Positions 35,401-45,037 of a DNA stretch of 64,000 nt are shown piece by piece. Source of the DNA: Streptacidiphilus sp. P02-A3a. Lineage in GTDB: Bacteria; Actinomycetota; Actinomycetes; Streptomycetales; Streptomycetaceae. The DNA is taken from NCBI RefSeq assembly GCF_014084105.1, contig NZ_CP048289.1, positions 4,349,922 through 4,413,921 on the forward strand, in the 5' to 3' direction. Every line of letters starts with the position of its first letter. Within the stretch, counting starts at the first letter, position 1. Under the pieces are notes generated by a model. The model saw only the letters and a program-made list of their open reading frames with translations, searched no databases and was not told where the DNA came from. The translations under genes and the position numbers were made by a program.

Positions 35401-37386
35401 GCCGCTGGCGCTCGGGGCGACGGTGAAGGTGGCGCGGTCGCCGACGGTGTACGTCAGTGTGGAGGCGTTGCAGTCCGCGCCGCTGGAGTCGCTCAGGGCC
35501 GGTGCGCCGGGAGCGGCCGGGTTGAAGGTGAAGCTGCAGGTCTTCGATGTGCCGGAGGTCAGTGTGCCGTCGGTGACCGCGACATCCCAGGAGAACTCCA
35601 TCGGGGAGGTCTTGCCGGAGCGGGCGATCAGGGTCGTCTCGGGGATGATCAGCGTGGCGTCGGTCCCGGAGACCACGGCCAGGTTGGCGTTGTCGAGGGC
35701 GGTGCTGCTGGCGTTCGTCTCCCAGGACTTGAACTCGGCGGTGAGGTTGCCCTTGTCGGGGCTGGAGACCTGGGCGATCAGGGAGATCGAGCCGTTGCCC
35801 AGGGTGGTGACGGCGCCGCCGCAGCGGGAGGCCGGGTTGGTGCTCAAGGCGGTGGGGGTGTTCGGGGTCTTGTCGTAGACGGTGGTCATCGACATGGTGG
35901 AAGGGTCGAACTCCTCCCAGTTGTACGTGTTGCTCTCGTCGCCGGCCCGCAGGCCCAGCGTGACGTTCGCCCACCTGCCGGTGGCCGCGGTCTGCATCAG
36001 GGAGGTCAGGCCACTGGATGTCCAGCCGTGGGAGTCGGCCGGGCACGAGGAGGACCAACCGCTGGCGATGTTGTCGGTCGCCTCGTCGCTGTTCCAGGCC
36101 GGCTGGTTGTTCCAGGTGGTGCCCGAGCTGATGGAGCCGGTCCACCACAGCTGCACTGGCTCCGCGGTGCACGACGCGGACCAGGTCTCGGTGGCGTAGA
36201 AGGTGGATGAGGACACGCTGGCGCCGTACAGGTCGGGCGAGACCGAGAACTGCGCGAACGTCCGGTCCACCGAGTACGGACCCGACCATTCCTCATCGCC
36301 CACGTGCATGGCGGTGACGCCGGTGTTCTTCCAGTAGCTGGCGTTGTCGTAGTAGGAGTCGACGAAGGTCCAGTCCTGATTGACACCGCCGGCCGCGAAA
36401 CTCGGGTCGAGGTAGAGCGGGTAGACCGTGTGGTGGCCGGCCAGCAGCGCGGCGTTCGGCACCAGCGTGATGGTGTGGGCACTGGCCCGGGTGGCGATCC
36501 CGGCGACGTGGGCGTCCTCGCCCGGCATCGCCGGGCTGGAGGTGGCCGGTTGCCCGGTGGCGGCGTCCACCGCGGCGCCGGTGCGCGGATCGGTGACCAG
36601 GCGCGGGGCTTTGCCCGCGACGGGGGCCTGGGAGTCCCACATCAGCGGCTCGGGAGCGGAGAACACCGTCCGGCCCTGTGGTGTGGTGGCGGTGATGTTC
36701 CCGGCAGCGTCGGCGGACAGCTTCGCGCCGGTCACCTGCGTCGGGAGGACCAGGGTTCTGAGTGCCGGGTCGGCGGCCGCGGCGGCGTTGCGCACGACCA
36801 GTACCTCGCTGTAGCCGCCCTGCTCGTCAGCGGTCAGCTCCAGGTCCACACCGGGCAGGACACCGGCATAGGTGGCGGTGTCGCCCGACAGCGTCGGCCG
36901 GGGAAGCGTTCCCAGGTCAGCGGGGAGGGACACGGTGAGCGAGCTGTCGCCCGAGCGCATCACCGCCAGCGGGCCGCCGCCGCCGTTCGAGAAGCTGAGC
37001 GAACTGGTCGTCACCGCCGGCGAAATCGTGTTGGTCGTACCGTTTCGCCGCAATGTCGGATCGAGGGGCTTCCACGTTCCGTCGACCAGTTTGCGTACGG
37101 GCGCTACGCTTTGAGTCATGGTGTAACTGCCGTTGCTGTTTGCGACCACCTGCTCGGTCGCCGTTTCGGCCGACGTGACCGGAACAGGATGCCCTGTTTC
37201 CTCCGCGCGCAAAGAGGCCTGCGCTGCGGTCAGGGTTTTACCGGAGGAACTGCTCACGTTTTGCCCGGGAGTCGGAAGTGCCGCGTGGGCCGGTGAGGCC
37301 TGCAGTCCGGATCCCAGCGTCAGCGCGCCGAGAATAGCGGCAACTATGGCCGTAAATCGATGTTTAGTGAATGTTGCGGGCAACAC
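32410..37386 (-). CDS. Large secreted adhesin-like protein (LamG and C-terminal repeats)
   Basis: A 1,658-residue exported protein. The GTG at 37386 has AGGAG at the right spacing; an ATG two codons upstream overlaps it too closely. Signal peptide: FTAIVAAILGALTLGSGLQASPAHA. The N-terminal region (TWKPLDPTLR, GVLPGVDLELTADEQGGYSEVLVV) and the following DNRLRE-type strands with Tyr/Trp-rich DPSFAAGG...W.FVDSYYDNASYWKN resemble proteins next to Streptomyces RHS genes. FG-GAP-like ADGDLNGDGLPDLITVG is central, and a LamG domain spans about residues 1140-1270 (SFTLSAWAKPTSYGGAVIS). Three C-terminal repeats of about 115 residues follow (TRILDTR...GYFTS; QRVLDTG...GYYTN; TRIVDTR...SGYFA). It is divergent from the RHS toxin and may be its surface or delivery partner. 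Confidence 0.85.
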   Translation of the reverse strand: MLPATFTKHRFTAIVAAILGALTLGSGLQASPAHAALPTPGQNVSSSSGKTLTAAQASLRAEETGHPVPVTSAETATEQVVANSNGSYTMTQSVAPVRKLVDGTWKPLDPTLRRNGTTNTISPAVTTSSLSFSNGGGGPLAVMRSGDSSLTVSLPADLGTLPRPTLSGDTATYAGVLPGVDLELTADEQGGYSEVLVVRNAAAAADPALRTLVLPTQVTGAKLSADAAGNITATTPQGRTVFSAPEPLMWDSQAPVAGKAPRLVTDPRTGAAVDAATGQPATSSPAMPGEDAHVAGIATRASAHTITLVPNAALLAGHHTVYPLYLDPSFAAGGVNQDWTFVDSYYDNASYWKNTGVTAMHVGDEEWSGPYSVDRTFAQFSVSPDLYGASVSSSTFYATETWSASCTAEPVQLWWTGSISSGTTWNNQPAWNSDEATDNIASGWSSSCPADSHGWTSSGLTSLMQTAATGRWANVTLGLRAGDESNTYNWEEFDPSTMSMTTVYDKTPNTPTALSTNPASRCGGAVTTLGNGSISLIAQVSSPDKGNLTAEFKSWETNASSTALDNANLAVVSGTDATLIIPETTLIARSGKTSPMEFSWDVAVTDGTLTSGTSKTCSFTFNPAAPGAPALSDSSGADCNASTLTYTVGDRATFTVAPSASGATPSNYVYQINGGAAVSTTQTTLTVIPTRATNVLTVTAVAAGGNIGDSATCVIEAAAPATAADGDLNGDGLPDLITVGNKNGLPPGLWQADSQSAGTGQVATQATDIGAQGTGIDTAISATSPQEWNGLEAFTGHFATGGSGFNDVATYNPSDGTATILDGNGDGSALQIANEQDVVSGAFTDGTGSAPVYATHLANAGNLNNTASGNTGQGGNIILAQPDLLMTIDGSLYLSPSADTPGGYFTFGSPSTTSDIDLLDTNPTGTGNWNGWTITTSLVATTPYTSLPALFARDDSTGALYYYSPTATLDLAQNVIQGTNTTVTPVELETSGWGSTTYPVIEGAEFGGSAGLWGVSSTGATTDVTAASISGSTLTTTVPQQIAAEGHTWALDDNTTGTVTTAADTTGNPALTLTGDSGTTWDTGDANFPADVAFNGTSGSLSTTSAAVDLTRSFTLSAWAKPTSYGGAVISQSGSSDFGMVVFPSATGWQFQLNTGSGTGLTYDVITGGTVNLGAWAHLTAIYNATTKVMDLYVDDVHVATGPHTAPSTGADGDFLIGSDLYQGAGSGHFAGDVAQVQTWSGAVVPPAQPYTAAGYHQSVTATRILDTRYSTDLSHTTGITAGSATVAAGSVTALQISGDTVTPSSTGSPTTIPTSVTAVAVDVTAVNESTAGYLTAYADNTQQPVTSSTNYVAGTTVTGNQIVPVGTDGKIDLYASGGPLALVVDLTGYFTSDATVANDQTYTPLGVTQRVLDTGSSVAGTSLSGTGPVAANSSFTLQVTGAEGLLGVPAGATAVAANITTYDETGVGGLSVYATGAAPANLTSLTYTAGTGDASMAADTPLSSGGTITIADYGSATDVIVDVSGYYTNSTTGETYHTVNPTRIVDTRNGTGGSAGQVASDTPYLVSGTDIQQVTTAAVPTLVGVLTATDATGSGFAVAYANGLTRVPDGSSSINWVSGVASSNLIMTPTGNGDGLDIYNNSSAPVDFVLDSSGYFA

Positions 37387-37950
37387 GGGCATCTCCTATT
37401 GGGCCGCGATGAGGAGCTACTGGTCGGCATCCGGGTGATCTCCCGGCTGAGGATCGCCCCGCTGGTCAGCACCCGCACCCGCCACGTACCACCGAAGCCA
37501 TCACCAGCTGCGTGGGACTTCCGCCCGCCGGGACCATGAAGATCCACGTGTCTCTGGTGTCCGGCATTCGGGATCAGGGCCCGCACGAAAATCCCCCCGG
37601 AAATCTTGTCGGAAGTGAGGCGTAGGCGCACGGATGACGTCTCTGCCGAGGATGCCACGTATGTCAAGACCAGGACCTGAGTTCAGCGAGTTCCGACATT
37701 GTCAAGATGACATGTCCAGTCAAATGGCGGACAATAGCGCGATTTGGAGGGATTTCCCTGCCCGGATTGTACGGGTCCCCCGAGGTGTGAGTTTTCTTAA
37801 CCATCAGGCCTTGCCGTCCGCGATCGCGCAGCGGAATGATCTGCTTGATTCCGGTGGCCGCGGTGATGGTTCCTGGACTGACTGATTGTCAGGGATAATT
37901 GTGAATACGTGGGGTTCGGCGATGTGCCGGTTATGCGGGGGAACGGGTCG
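37387..37950. promoter_or_regulatory. Divergent promoter region of the toxin island
   Basis: A 564-bp gap between the divergent adhesin-like and RHS genes, visibly lower in GC than its neighbours and with no credible gene. It contains TGTCA-AGA-TGACA (37700-37712), a 5-bp inverted repeat, and a long AT-richer stretch near 37720-37800 suitable for promoters. Individual -35/-10 boxes could not be assigned. Confidence 0.5.
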
Positions 37951-40900
37951 ATGAGGTCCGGGGCGCTCGCTTCTCCGAACCCGACACGTCCTTGGGGTCG
38001 TTGGGTGGCCGTCACAGCCACCGGGGCGATGTTGGCATCCCTGCTGGGTGGCCCGGCGGTGGCCGTCGCCGCCACCAAGGCCTCCGCTCCCAAACCCGCG
38101 GGAGTCAAACCGGTCACCGGGCTGACTCCGGTGCCGGTCAAGCCTCAGCCGGTCGAGCAGATGCCGACCACCGTCAAGGCCACCGCCGTCACCTGGCCCG
38201 CCGCCACGTCCGGATCGGCCGTGGTGGCCGTCCCCGCGCGCGGCCAGTCGCTCGGCGCGAAGGTCAAGGTGGGGGCCACTCCGGTCTGGGTGCAGCGCCT
38301 GGGCACCGCCGCCGCCAACACCGCCAAGACCGCCAAGACCGCCAAGACTGAGGCGCCGAAGGGCGCGGTCGCGGTGAAGGTGCTGGCGCACAGTACCGCC
38401 ACGGACCTGGATGTGTCGGGCGTGGTGTTCACCGTCTCCGGCCCCGCGAGCGCGGGCAGGCTCCAGGTGGGGCTGGACTACGACTCCTTCGCCCAGGCCT
38501 ACGGCGGCGACTACGCGTCCCGGCTGCGCCTGGTCCAACTGCCCGGCTGCGCCCTGACCACGCCCCAGCTGGCCGCCTGCCGCAGGCAGACGCCCCTGGC
38601 GAGCAGCGTCGACTACCTGACGACCAGTGTGTCGGCTCCCATATCCCTGCCCGCTTCGACCACATCCCAGGCCTCCGGGACGAGGGCGCTCACCTCGTCG
38701 GCGGCCTTAGGGAGCGAGGTGATCGCGGCCACGGACTCGACCGGCCAGGAGGGCGGGGCCACGGGCTCGTACGCGGCGAGCGTGGTCTCCCCGTCCAGTT
38801 CCTGGACGGAGTCGGGCGCGAGCGGTTCGTGGGACTACACCTATCCCGTCACGCTGCCCAACGCCCCGACCCCGCTCGAACCGACGGCCAACCTCAGCTA
38901 CGACTCGGGCAGCGTGGACGGCCAGACCGCCAGTACCGAGGCCCAGTCCTCGTGGGTGGGTGACGGTTGGTCCACCGCCGACTCGTCCATCAGCCAGACC
39001 TTCACCCCCTGCGACGACGACCCGGAGGGCACGGCGGCACCGTCCTCGACCAACGACGAGTGCTACGACGGCCAGATCCTGACCCTGTCACTGAACGGTC
39101 AGTCGACCCCGCTGGTCTACGACAACGGTACGTACACCCTGGCCGACGACGACGGCGACACCGTCACCCACGTCACCTCGTCGGGCAACGGCAGCGGCAC
39201 CTACAACACCGACTACTGGGTCGTCACCGACCGCTCGGGCATCAAGTACGAGTTCGGCCGCAACGAGCTGCCGGGCTGGAAGACCGGGGACGCGACAACC
39301 GGCTCCGTGGACACGGAGCCGGTCTACTCGGCGCACTCGGGCGATCCGTGCTACTCCACGTCCGGGTTCACCTCCTCCGAGTGCACCATGGCCTACCAGT
39401 GGCACCTGGACTACGTCGTCTCGCCGGACAAGGGGGCGATGGCGTACTACTACGACCAGGCGACCAACTACTACGGCGCCGACAACGGGGCCAAGAACGG
39501 CTCCAGCAGCCTGTCCTACGTGCGTGACTCCTACCTGGACCACGTCGACTACGGCTTCCAGGACGGTGGCGCCTACGGCACGGTTCCGGACAAGGTCCTG
39601 TACAGCACCGCCAGCCGCTGCGTCGCGACCACCTGCGGTTCGCTGTCCTCGATCACCGCCGCCACTGCCGCCACCGAGTACCCGGACGTCCCCTTCGACC
39701 TGCTCTGCGCCCAGGGGGCGACCTGCACGTCCTACGGGACGTCGTTCTTCTCCACCGTCCGGCTGACCGGGATCACCACCGAGCAGTACTCCACGGCCAA
39801 CTCCGCCTATGAGAAGGTCGACGGCTACAGCCTCACCCAGACGGAGCCACTGACCGGCGACGGCACCTCACCAACCCTGTGGCTCTCCCAGATCAACCAC
39901 ACGGGCTACGACACCAGTGCCGGCGGCTCCACCACAGCCATCGCCCTGCCGCCGATCACGTTCTCCGGCATCGACCTGCAGAACCGGGTGTCCACCGCCA
40001 ACTACCCGGGCCTGTACCGGTGGCGCATCAACAAGGTCACCACCGAGACCGATGAGGTCATCGGGGTGACCTACGGCCTGCCGGACGCCTGCACCGCCAC
40101 CTCCGTCGCCTCCATCACCCCCTCGTCGAACACGTCCTCGTGCTACCCGGTCTACTGGACCCCGCTGGACTACAGCGCGCCAGTGGAGGACTGGTTCGAG
40201 AAGTACGCCGTCACCCAGGTCCTGGAGACTGACTCCACCGGCGGAGCGCTGACCGAGGAGACCGACTACAAGTATCCCGGTGCCCCGGCCTGGCACTACG
40301 ACGACAACGAGGTCGTCAAGCCCAAGTACCGCTCCTGGGGCCAGTTCCGCGGATACGCCGACGTGGAGACGCTGACCGGCGACATCGTCAACGATCCGCA
40401 GACCGAGTCCATCACCTCGTACTACCAGGGCATGGACGGCGACTACCTGACCGCCTCCACCACCCGGTCGGTGTCCCTGACCGACTCCCAGGGCGGTCAG
40501 CACACCGACAGCGACGAGTTGGCGGGCAACGCCCTGGAGACCACGACCTACCTGGGCGCCGGCGGTCCCATCGACCACTCCACCATCTCCTCCTACTGGG
40601 TCTCGGGCGCGGTGGCGACCCGCACCCGCACCGGCCTGCCCGCGCTGACCGCGAACATGACCGGCCAGGTGGAGAGCTGGACCCGGCAGGCGGTCACCGT
40701 CGGCGGGACCACCACCTGGCGCGTCACCGAGTCCGACGACAGCTACGACACCGCCGCCACGGACCCCGAATTCGGCCTGGTGGAACACAGTTACACGCAC
40801 ACCGTTCCGGCGGACAGCGCCTACGACTCGTGCACCTCCACCAGCTACGCCGCGCCGAACACCGCGCTGAACCTGGTGGGCCTGGCGAGCTCCACCGAGA

Positions 40901-43900
40901 CGGACTCGGTCGCCTGCTCCGGATTCACCGAAGGCAGCGTCTCCTCCACCCCCGCGGCACTCAACACCCTCGGCGCCCCGGCCTCGGTGACCGCCGCGCA
41001 GGTGGTCTCCGCTGACCGCAGCTTCTACGACGACACCACCTTCTCCACCGCCTTCCCGCAGGCCAACGCGCCCACGGTCGGCGAGGTGACCATGACGCAG
41101 AAGGCCTCGGGAGGCACCCCGGGTGCGTTCACCTGGCAGACCGAGAGCCGCAAGACGTACGACGCCCACGGACAGGTGGCCGACAGCTACGACCCGGACG
41201 GCAATCTGACCGCGACCACGACCAGCTACAACACCGTGGGCCTGGCCACCGCGCGGGTGGTGACCGACGCGCTGTCGCAGACCTCCTCGGTCACCCTGGA
41301 CCCGACCCGTGCGCTGACCCTGACCGCCACCGATGCCAACGGCGTGGTCAGCACCGAGCACTACGACGCCCTGGGGCGGCTGGTCGACGTGTGGAAGGAC
41401 TCCCGCGCCACCAGCACGCCGGCGAACATCATCTACAGCTACACCGTCTCCGACACCTCGGTCTCCGGCACCACTACCCAGACCATGAACGACGAACTGG
41501 GCTACGAGACCTCGGTCACTGTCGACGACGCCATGGGACGCGTGCGCCAGACCCAGACACCCACCGCCCAGGGCGGTCGGCTGATCACCGACGACTTCTA
41601 CGACAGCCGCGGCTGGCTGTCCAAGAAGAACACCGGTTGCTGGGACCCCAGCACGACCCCCGTCCTGGCACTGGACTCCATCGCCGACAACAAGGTCGCC
41701 GACCAGGACCAGTACACCCTCGACGGCCTGGGCCGCACTGTGGTCGACACCTCGTTGCAGTACTCCGTCGTCAAGTCGGTCACGACCACGGTGTACAACG
41801 GCTCCACCACCACAGTGATCCCGCCCACCGGCGGCACCGTCACAGCCACCAGCACCGACCCGCTCGGCCGCACCACCACGGTGGCCCAGTACACCACCGC
41901 CCCTACCCTGACCCAGCCGAGCAACACCTTCACCGGCCTGTGGTACGTCACCGGCGGCACGACCGACCCCATCAGCTACGGCTACGACGGGCACGGGAAC
42001 CAGGCGGTCACCACCAACGCCGGCTCGACCTGGACCAGCACGTACAACCTGCTCGGGCAGATCACCGCCAAGACCGACCCCGACGCGGGGACCAGCACCA
42101 TGGTCTACGACGCCGACGGGAACCTGCTCCAGTCCGAGGACGCCGACGGTACCTACACCTCCACCACCTACGACGCGCTGAGCCGGAAGACCGCCACCTA
42201 CGCGTCGACGACCGCCGCGCAGGCCCCCTACGTCTCGGCCGCCACCCCCGGCAACGAGACCGCCTCGTGGGGCTACGACAACGCGAACAACGCCGTGCCC
42301 GGCATGACCTACCCCCTCGGTGAGACCACAACCGAGACCGCCTACGACAACGGCTACCCGTACGTCACCCAGTCCCTCGGCTTCAACGTCTTCGGCGAAT
42401 CACTGGGCGAATCGGTCACCGTCCCCTCGGCGGCCCAGGGCACCGGGCTCGGCACGACCTGGACCATCAAGCACGGCTACAGCCTCAACACCGGCCTGCT
42501 CAGCAGCGACACCTATCCGGCCGGCGCGGGACTGCCGCTGGAGACCGTCCTGCACACCTACACCACCGCGCTCGACCTGCCCAACGGCCTCGCCTCCAGC
42601 TACGGCTACTCCCAGGGCACCAGCTACGACGCCTACGGCAACGTCGAACAGCAGAGCCTGGGGACCAGCGGCAGCGAGGCCTACGTCACCAACACCTACG
42701 ACCCCCACACCAACGCCCTGACCGACCAGCTCGTGACCCGCAGCACCAACCCCACCGCCGTCGACGACGAGGCCTACGGCTACAACGCGGACGGCCAGAT
42801 CACCGCCGAGACGGACACCCGCCTCGGCTCGGCTGCCAACAGCGAGACCCAGTGCTACACCTACGACAGCCAGAACCGCCTGGACGCCGCCTGGACCGCC
42901 ACCGACCAGTGCGCGGCCACCCCCACGCCCGGCAACGACAGCACCGTCGGCGACCTCCTGGGCAGTGCCAGCGCCTACTGGTCCACCTGGACCTTCACCC
43001 CCACCGGCCAGCGCGCCACCGAGACCGACTACGCCACCGGCACCACCAGTACCGCGACCACCACCACGACCACCGACAGCTACAACGGCAACGCCACCGG
43101 CCAGGCGCACACGCTGACCTCCACCAGCACCGGCACCAGCGGCAGCAGTACGGCGTACACCTACGACGCCGACGGCAACATGACCACCCGCACCACCCCC
43201 GCCAACGGGGCCCAGACCATCAGGTGGAACAACCAGGACCAGGTCACCTCGGTCACCGGATCCGCCACCGGCTCCGGCTCCGACCCCACCGCCGGGGACT
43301 CCAGCTACCTGTACGACGCCGACGGCAACATCCTCCTGCAGATCGACGGCGACGACACCACGCTGTACGCCGCCAGCGAGGAGATCACCGACGACGCGAC
43401 AACCAGCACCGTCACCGGAGTGCGCTACTACGCCCTGCCCGGCGGCGGGACCGCGGTGCGTAACGCCGCAGGCACCAACTACGACTTCGAGCTCGCCAAC
43501 CAGCAGGGCACCGGCGAGCTCTACCTCGACTCAACCGGTCAGACCCCCACCTGGCGTCAGTTCACCCCCTACGGCGCGCCCCGCGGCACCACCACCACGT
43601 GGGTGGACAACCGCGGCTTCCTCAACAGCCCGACCGACGCCACCACCGGCCTCACCCTCGACGGCGCCCGCCAGTACGACCCCACCACCGGCACCTTCAT
43701 CAGCCTGGACCCGCTCTTCGAGGCCACGGACACCCAGGAGCTCAACGGCTACAGCTACGCGGCCAACAACCCCGTCGACGGCAGCGACCCCACCGGCACC
43801 GCTGTGTACCTCCAAGCAGGAGGCGACCCGGTCGGTCACGGGGGTGTTGTCAACGGGCAGAAACGCGCGATGAGTTGGCTGAACTCGCAGATCGACAGGG

Positions 43901-45033
43901 AAGCCGCGAGGGGCCTGTACTGGAGCGTCTGGAGCGACAGCTTCACCAGCCTGGCGATCATCGCCGACCAGGAACGACTGGCCGAGGAGCAGACAGAGGA
44001 AGCGGAACTCGCCCTGGCCCAGGAGGAACAGGCCGAGGCCGAGCTGGCGCAACAGCAGATCCAGAGCCAGGAGGAGGCCGCCCGGAAGGCCAGCCACCAC
44101 GGCTGGCTGGGCGCGCTCGAAGACGTCGCCGAACAGGCGCTGCCCGTCGTCGCCGATGTCGTCGTGGACGGTGTCGTCGAAGTCGCAACCGACGGAGCCG
44201 CGACGGCGGCCCTCCCCGAGATCGACGAACTCATGGACGGCGGCATAGAAGGCGCGGAGGAGGGAGACAGCGAGGCCTCCTGCCTGGTCAACAGCTTCGC
44301 GGCGACCACCCTCGTGCTGATGGCCGGCGGAAAGACCAAGCCGATCAGCGCCATCAAGCCCGGCGACCACGTGGAGACCGCGAACCCCGAGACCGGGAAA
44401 CCCGACGGATCCCGCCCGGTCGTCGCCACCATGGTCCACTACGACCACAACCTCATCGACGTCAACGTCCGCGACTCACACGGACACGTCTCCACCCTCC
44501 ACACCACCACCGAGCACGCGTTCTGGGACGACACCCTCCACACCTGGGTCCCCGCCAACCAGCTCACCCCCGGCCACGCCCTGGAAACCCCCACCGCCCA
44601 ACCCGCCCACGTCGCCACCCTCCAAGCCACCCCCGGCGCAGCCAACCGCTACAACCTCACCGTCCAGCAGCTCCACACGTACTATGTACTCGCTGGCACT
44701 ACGCCGATCTTGGTCCACAATTGTGGTGGAGCAGACGATCTAAGCAAAAGTGCGACCGATCCGCTCAATGGGAAAGCAGGCGACAGTCCGGCCTCGCGCG
44801 CGTATCAAAAGCATATGAATCGCCCGGGTACGTCCCTGATTAACTTGAACTCAGGACGGGAGCGGGTTGATATGTCGAAGTATTTGATCAACGACCTCCT
44901 GACGAACCCGAAGACTGCGGTCCAGGCATACACGAACCCAGAGGGGCGAAACGTCGCCCAATACCTGCTTCCTGACATGGGCGCATCTTGGGATACTGAC
45001 ACGAATGAGTTCATCGGGTTTCTGGACCACTGA
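37951..45033 (+). CDS. Secreted RHS polymorphic toxin with HINT domain and toxin tip
   Basis: A 2,360-residue protein from the ATG at 37951 (GGGGGAA upstream; a GTG at 37909 and an ATG at 37933 are alternatives). Signal-like N-terminus VAVTATGAMLASLLGGPAVAVA. Residues about 290-1,930 hold Tyr-Asp (YD/RHS) repeats (YDALGRL, YDADGNL). The RHS core ends in LNGYSYAANNPVDGSDPTG near residue 1,940. A Glu/Gln/Ala coiled linker follows, then a HINT domain from about Cys2111 (SCLVNSFAATTLVLMAGG) to HN-Cys at 2256-2258 (TPILVHNC), predicted to self-cleave. The last 103 residues form the toxin tip, ending GASWDTDTNEFIGFLDH, a pattern seen at the ends of other RHS/CDI toxins. The tip DNA is lower in GC than the rest. 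Codon 253 is TTA (38707-38709). Confidence 0.92.
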   Translation: MRSGALASPNPTRPWGRWVAVTATGAMLASLLGGPAVAVAATKASAPKPAGVKPVTGLTPVPVKPQPVEQMPTTVKATAVTWPAATSGSAVVAVPARGQSLGAKVKVGATPVWVQRLGTAAANTAKTAKTAKTEAPKGAVAVKVLAHSTATDLDVSGVVFTVSGPASAGRLQVGLDYDSFAQAYGGDYASRLRLVQLPGCALTTPQLAACRRQTPLASSVDYLTTSVSAPISLPASTTSQASGTRALTSSAALGSEVIAATDSTGQEGGATGSYAASVVSPSSSWTESGASGSWDYTYPVTLPNAPTPLEPTANLSYDSGSVDGQTASTEAQSSWVGDGWSTADSSISQTFTPCDDDPEGTAAPSSTNDECYDGQILTLSLNGQSTPLVYDNGTYTLADDDGDTVTHVTSSGNGSGTYNTDYWVVTDRSGIKYEFGRNELPGWKTGDATTGSVDTEPVYSAHSGDPCYSTSGFTSSECTMAYQWHLDYVVSPDKGAMAYYYDQATNYYGADNGAKNGSSSLSYVRDSYLDHVDYGFQDGGAYGTVPDKVLYSTASRCVATTCGSLSSITAATAATEYPDVPFDLLCAQGATCTSYGTSFFSTVRLTGITTEQYSTANSAYEKVDGYSLTQTEPLTGDGTSPTLWLSQINHTGYDTSAGGSTTAIALPPITFSGIDLQNRVSTANYPGLYRWRINKVTTETDEVIGVTYGLPDACTATSVASITPSSNTSSCYPVYWTPLDYSAPVEDWFEKYAVTQVLETDSTGGALTEETDYKYPGAPAWHYDDNEVVKPKYRSWGQFRGYADVETLTGDIVNDPQTESITSYYQGMDGDYLTASTTRSVSLTDSQGGQHTDSDELAGNALETTTYLGAGGPIDHSTISSYWVSGAVATRTRTGLPALTANMTGQVESWTRQAVTVGGTTTWRVTESDDSYDTAATDPEFGLVEHSYTHTVPADSAYDSCTSTSYAAPNTALNLVGLASSTETDSVACSGFTEGSVSSTPAALNTLGAPASVTAAQVVSADRSFYDDTTFSTAFPQANAPTVGEVTMTQKASGGTPGAFTWQTESRKTYDAHGQVADSYDPDGNLTATTTSYNTVGLATARVVTDALSQTSSVTLDPTRALTLTATDANGVVSTEHYDALGRLVDVWKDSRATSTPANIIYSYTVSDTSVSGTTTQTMNDELGYETSVTVDDAMGRVRQTQTPTAQGGRLITDDFYDSRGWLSKKNTGCWDPSTTPVLALDSIADNKVADQDQYTLDGLGRTVVDTSLQYSVVKSVTTTVYNGSTTTVIPPTGGTVTATSTDPLGRTTTVAQYTTAPTLTQPSNTFTGLWYVTGGTTDPISYGYDGHGNQAVTTNAGSTWTSTYNLLGQITAKTDPDAGTSTMVYDADGNLLQSEDADGTYTSTTYDALSRKTATYASTTAAQAPYVSAATPGNETASWGYDNANNAVPGMTYPLGETTTETAYDNGYPYVTQSLGFNVFGESLGESVTVPSAAQGTGLGTTWTIKHGYSLNTGLLSSDTYPAGAGLPLETVLHTYTTALDLPNGLASSYGYSQGTSYDAYGNVEQQSLGTSGSEAYVTNTYDPHTNALTDQLVTRSTNPTAVDDEAYGYNADGQITAETDTRLGSAANSETQCYTYDSQNRLDAAWTATDQCAATPTPGNDSTVGDLLGSASAYWSTWTFTPTGQRATETDYATGTTSTATTTTTTDSYNGNATGQAHTLTSTSTGTSGSSTAYTYDADGNMTTRTTPANGAQTIRWNNQDQVTSVTGSATGSGSDPTAGDSSYLYDADGNILLQIDGDDTTLYAASEEITDDATTSTVTGVRYYALPGGGTAVRNAAGTNYDFELANQQGTGELYLDSTGQTPTWRQFTPYGAPRGTTTTWVDNRGFLNSPTDATTGLTLDGARQYDPTTGTFISLDPLFEATDTQELNGYSYAANNPVDGSDPTGTAVYLQAGGDPVGHGGVVNGQKRAMSWLNSQIDREAARGLYWSVWSDSFTSLAIIADQERLAEEQTEEAELALAQEEQAEAELAQQQIQSQEEAARKASHHGWLGALEDVAEQALPVVADVVVDGVVEVATDGAATAALPEIDELMDGGIEGAEEGDSEASCLVNSFAATTLVLMAGGKTKPISAIKPGDHVETANPETGKPDGSRPVVATMVHYDHNLIDVNVRDSHGHVSTLHTTTEHAFWDDTLHTWVPANQLTPGHALETPTAQPAHVATLQATPGAANRYNLTVQQLHTYYVLAGTTPILVHNCGGADDLSKSATDPLNGKAGDSPASRAYQKHMNRPGTSLINLNSGRERVDMSKYLINDLLTNPKTAVQAYTNPEGRNVAQYLLPDMGASWDTDTNEFIGFLDH

Positions 45034-45037
45034 ATTG

